Origin: Klebsormidium nitens
Taxonomy: Eukaryota > Streptophyta > Klebsormidiophyceae > Klebsormidiales > Klebsormidiaceae
Reading direction: 5' to 3'
Assembly: GCA_000708835.1 (NCBI GenBank)
Contig: DF237090.1
Coordinates: 27,753 to 91,752, forward strand
Length of the DNA: 64,000 nucleotides
The notes under the pieces were generated by a model, which saw only the letters and a list, made by a program, of their open reading frames with translations, was not told where the DNA came from and did no database searches. Each line of letters opens with the position of its first letter. Position 1 is the stretch's first letter. A program made the translations under genes and the position numbers. This document shows positions 61,486 through 64,000 of this stretch, in pieces.

Positions 61486-61881
61486 CTGTGTACTTTAGCG
61501 ATCTACATTCAGGAAACCAATGGACCCTTGTGATGAAGCTTCGAGTTTGTGATCAGATTCCAGAAGACTGGGCTGGTTTCTGTCTCGCAGGGGCTGACAC
61601 TTTGATGGTGCGTGTCTGTGAGTGTAAAATGGAGGCTTAATGAATAGAGTCCGAGGGCCCACCCACACATTCAGGCAGCATTCTGTGGGCTGTGGCCCTG
61701 TATAGTATTGCGGGCATGCGTTGTTGATCTTTTGTAAGATGAGCGATGTTTTGCCGGCTCTCGATTCAACTCGTTCGGGTCGTTTACAATGCCAGGGTTT
61801 CTTTTTGACTAGTACCTCCGACGCAATCCCAACGCACTGACCACTTTCGAAACTCGACAAGGAGCACAAGGCTGCTACACA
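61486..61881. other. Short intergenic region
   Basis: This holds the MRS2 3' UTR and the promoter of the EF-hand gene. No further feature was seen. Confidence 0.5.
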
Positions 61882-62813
61882 ATGGCAGCCAGCACCGCAT
61901 GCCGATGGTGGCTTGCAGCTGCGTCTGTCTGCTTGTGTGAGCTTTTGCCACGTGTCGCTCGTCAGGACATTGCGGCCCTGCGGGATCTACTGCATCACAT
62001 CGACGACCTGGATGACATCATCAAGAAGGGGATGGGCAAACGGCCGCACGTGAATGAGCAAGAGTTCACCGAGATTCTGAGGAACCACCCCGCGACCGCT
62101 CAACTGAACAAGGTACGCGCACGTTTGCCTCTGAGTTCTAGCGATCTTATCACCGATCGAGGTGGCTCGATTCAACACGAGGTTCAAGCATAGAACTTCT
62201 TCAGCGTTCTCTTTTATAATCAATCTGAGGCCGGCGCTGCACCGTTACATTGTCGAACCCTCTGTTTCGCATCCTGTTGTAAGGTGGAAGTAGCAGAGTA
62301 TATTCCCGCGGCACCTTTCAAAAAAAGGTATGGTGCGCTGCCCTTTCAAAACAAGAATGAGAGGCTTTCAGAGCGGTGGAGATAAGCGGTTCATGATACG
62401 TCTTTGTTTGCATGGCTCTTCATTGGTTCGAAGATTTTTGCACTGTCACTGGAAGCATTTTGCGTATAACTGCAGGGTTCAGTGGCGCTCATTTTCCGCA
62501 TGCTCGACCAGAATAAGAACCACTGCATCGACGTAAGCCCCGGCCGAAACCTTACCCGACGAACCGTCTGGCAATCAAGCATCTGCTCCTCCTTGCCGGT
62601 CCGGACATGCTTCGCGTTAGAATACAATCTCTTCGAGGCCTTTGCAATCCCACTGGTGGACCATTTTCTCTGTCGCAAGGGTCTTTCAAGGAACTTGGAG
62701 TTCCATATGAGAGCCGTCTCGATCCTAATCTGCATCGCTTTTTTCAGGTTGAGGAGTTCGGCAGGGCACTTGATAGCCCAACAACTTACAAGAACTCGCA
62801 ACAGATCCAATAA
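61882..62813 (+). CDS. Small secreted-looking EF-hand protein
   Basis: Three exons, 61882-62112, 62476-62532 and 62748-62813, join in phase to 117 residues. The N-terminus (MAASTACRWWLAAASVCLCE) is a likely signal peptide with one Arg and a hydrophobic core, probably cleaved before VARQ. A canonical EF-hand loop is created across the last splice junction: DQNKNHCID from exon 2 followed by VEEF from exon 3, with Asp, Asn, Asn and Glu at the calcium positions 1, 3, 5 and 12. An earlier helix-loop stretch (DDIIKKGMGKRPHVNEQEF) may be a degenerate partner hand, lacking the usual Asp pattern. Fully paired EF-hand proteins usually have two good loops. The gene is not recognised as a named family. 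It could be an ER or apoplastic calcium-binding protein; that is inference. Confidence 0.75.
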
Positions 62814-64000
62814 CCAGATTGATAGAACCGTTGGACACGCTGGTAACCGCTGCCAAGTTCTCCAACATGTAGTAAAAGATAGTAGGCAGGTACACACTCA
62901 AACTGACTCATTAATGATAATTCACTGGCAATTGTCGCCAGAATGATGATCTCCCCGAGCAAGTGTCAAATGTTAGTAGTTGCCTTACTAGCCAGCCAAT
63001 AATAATCTTGCAAAAGTGTACATTGCCGAACTCAAGATCGGAATTTATGAGAACCGATCGGCACTTCCCATGCAACTTGAAAAGCAGAGCAGCAGCTTGC
63101 GATTTCGACATCGATAAGCTTAAGACGTTCCATGGCACGTCTACCGTATACGTTGCTCACGTCGCACATGACACTGAATGTCGGTCTTGTCAAAGACTGG
63201 TTGCATGCTCTTATGTTTGCCGCGCGCAACATTTCGGGTTAGAGAGCCGACTCCGGTCCTTGTCCCCGCGCGCATTGCTCGCGCTATTGTATTGACCATC
63301 GATCTTGTTTGATATAACTAACTATCGGGTACAGCTTGAGCGTGCAACATATATCATGTGTGACGCCCATGATTGTCGACCGTCGTCTGTTCCTACTCGT
63401 CTGAGCTGACCTCAGGTCCGGCCAACTTATACTGAGATTGAAAGGTATTTTCATAATCTCGTCCTTCGAGCTACCAACCGAGCGACGGATTGCATGCTCG
63501 AACACGCGCACATTAATTGCAACCCTCTAGAGAGAGCAATACTGTTCCTTCATCCGAAGGTGAGGAACAGAATTTGCGGCTTGCTTTTCTCCTTTGGCTA
63601 GATTTAACCCAAGTAATCGGTAGATCGCCGGTAGTTGTAACTAATTTCTGCTCGCGCACATGTGTGTCCCGGTCAAAGGAGGATATGGCCGCCCGGGGAT
63701 AGGGATACCTACCCGGTTTAGCACAGCACCAAACGGACTTTCAAGCTTCATTCAATATACCATATTGGCAAGTAGCGCCACAACCCGGGGCTCCAGTCGA
63801 AGTGAACCTCCTCATCCCGGGGGTTTGTATCCTTTCCAAGAGGTATGCACCGTACGATGAAGTGCTGAGTTTGGACAAAACTTGCCATAACACTAACCGT
63901 CCATTGGCTGGCTGCACTTATCGGACGGTTGCTGTGATCTGCAGGAATCTAGCCCAGGCACATTTGCTCGCATGCGCAGCCTGACTGCCGATCATCGGAT
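62814..64000. other. Right-hand end, no gene seen
   Basis: Open frames are short and unsupported by splice sites or family resemblance. No RNA gene or repeat was recognised. Confidence 0.5.

Overview
This is eukaryotic nuclear DNA. Genes run on both strands and nearly all are split by GT-AG introns. I rebuilt coding sequences by joining open segments at splice sites, checking that reading phase stays intact across each junction and that the product matches a known family. The content points to the green lineage: a plastid NTF2-like protein with a probable transit peptide, and an Nbp35 with the N-terminal cysteine motif but no C-terminal CPxC, as I recall for plant Nbp35. The moderate GC content, about one gene per 4-5 kb and an animal-like SLC7/LAT transporter would suit a streptophyte alga such as Klebsormidium. 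That placement is inference.

Layout, left to right: an unrecognised nuclear-looking gene running off the left edge (-); a plastid NTF2-like gene (+, 3.9-7.1 kb); histone chaperone ASF1 (-, 8.2-10.2 kb) divergent from a TMEM69/DUF3429 membrane protein (+, 11.3-14.1 kb); a head-to-head pair of paralogues of an unnamed Asp/Ser-His-Gln-Tyr/Pro-rich family, the left copy broken (15.5-16.4 kb) and the right intact (17.4-18.8 kb); a seven-exon RING-H2 E3 ligase with a long acidic N-terminus carrying repeated Leu-Pro motifs (-, 20.4-25.4 kb); a 0.4 kb MITE-like element (25.8-26.2 kb); a twelve-exon NBP35 gene (+, 26.4-32.3 kb); two tandem ARF-family GTPases (+, 34.2-36.1 and 37.9-39.8 kb), the first altered in its active-site motifs; an intronless F-box gene (-, 41.8-43.0 kb); a repeat-rich stretch with a second inverted-repeat element and a minisatellite (43.3-44.0 kb); part of a SNF5-like gene (-, 45.9-46.8 kb); a nine-exon LAT-type amino acid transporter (+, 48.3-53.4 kb); a PHP-domain phosphoesterase (-, 54.3-57.3 kb) divergent by only 191 bp from a mitochondrial MRS2/CorA magnesium transporter (+, 57.5-61.5 kb); and a small secreted-looking EF-hand protein (+, 61.9-62.8 kb). 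The last 1.2 kb shows no gene.

These are mostly single housekeeping genes: chromatin (ASF1, SNF5-like), cytosolic Fe-S assembly (NBP35), protein turnover (RING-H2, F-box), membrane traffic (ARF) and transport (LAT, MRS2). They do not form a pathway cluster. The unusual content is the altered ARF copy, the inverted paralogue pair, the repeated motif in the RING protein, and two small inverted-repeat elements that share an octamer.
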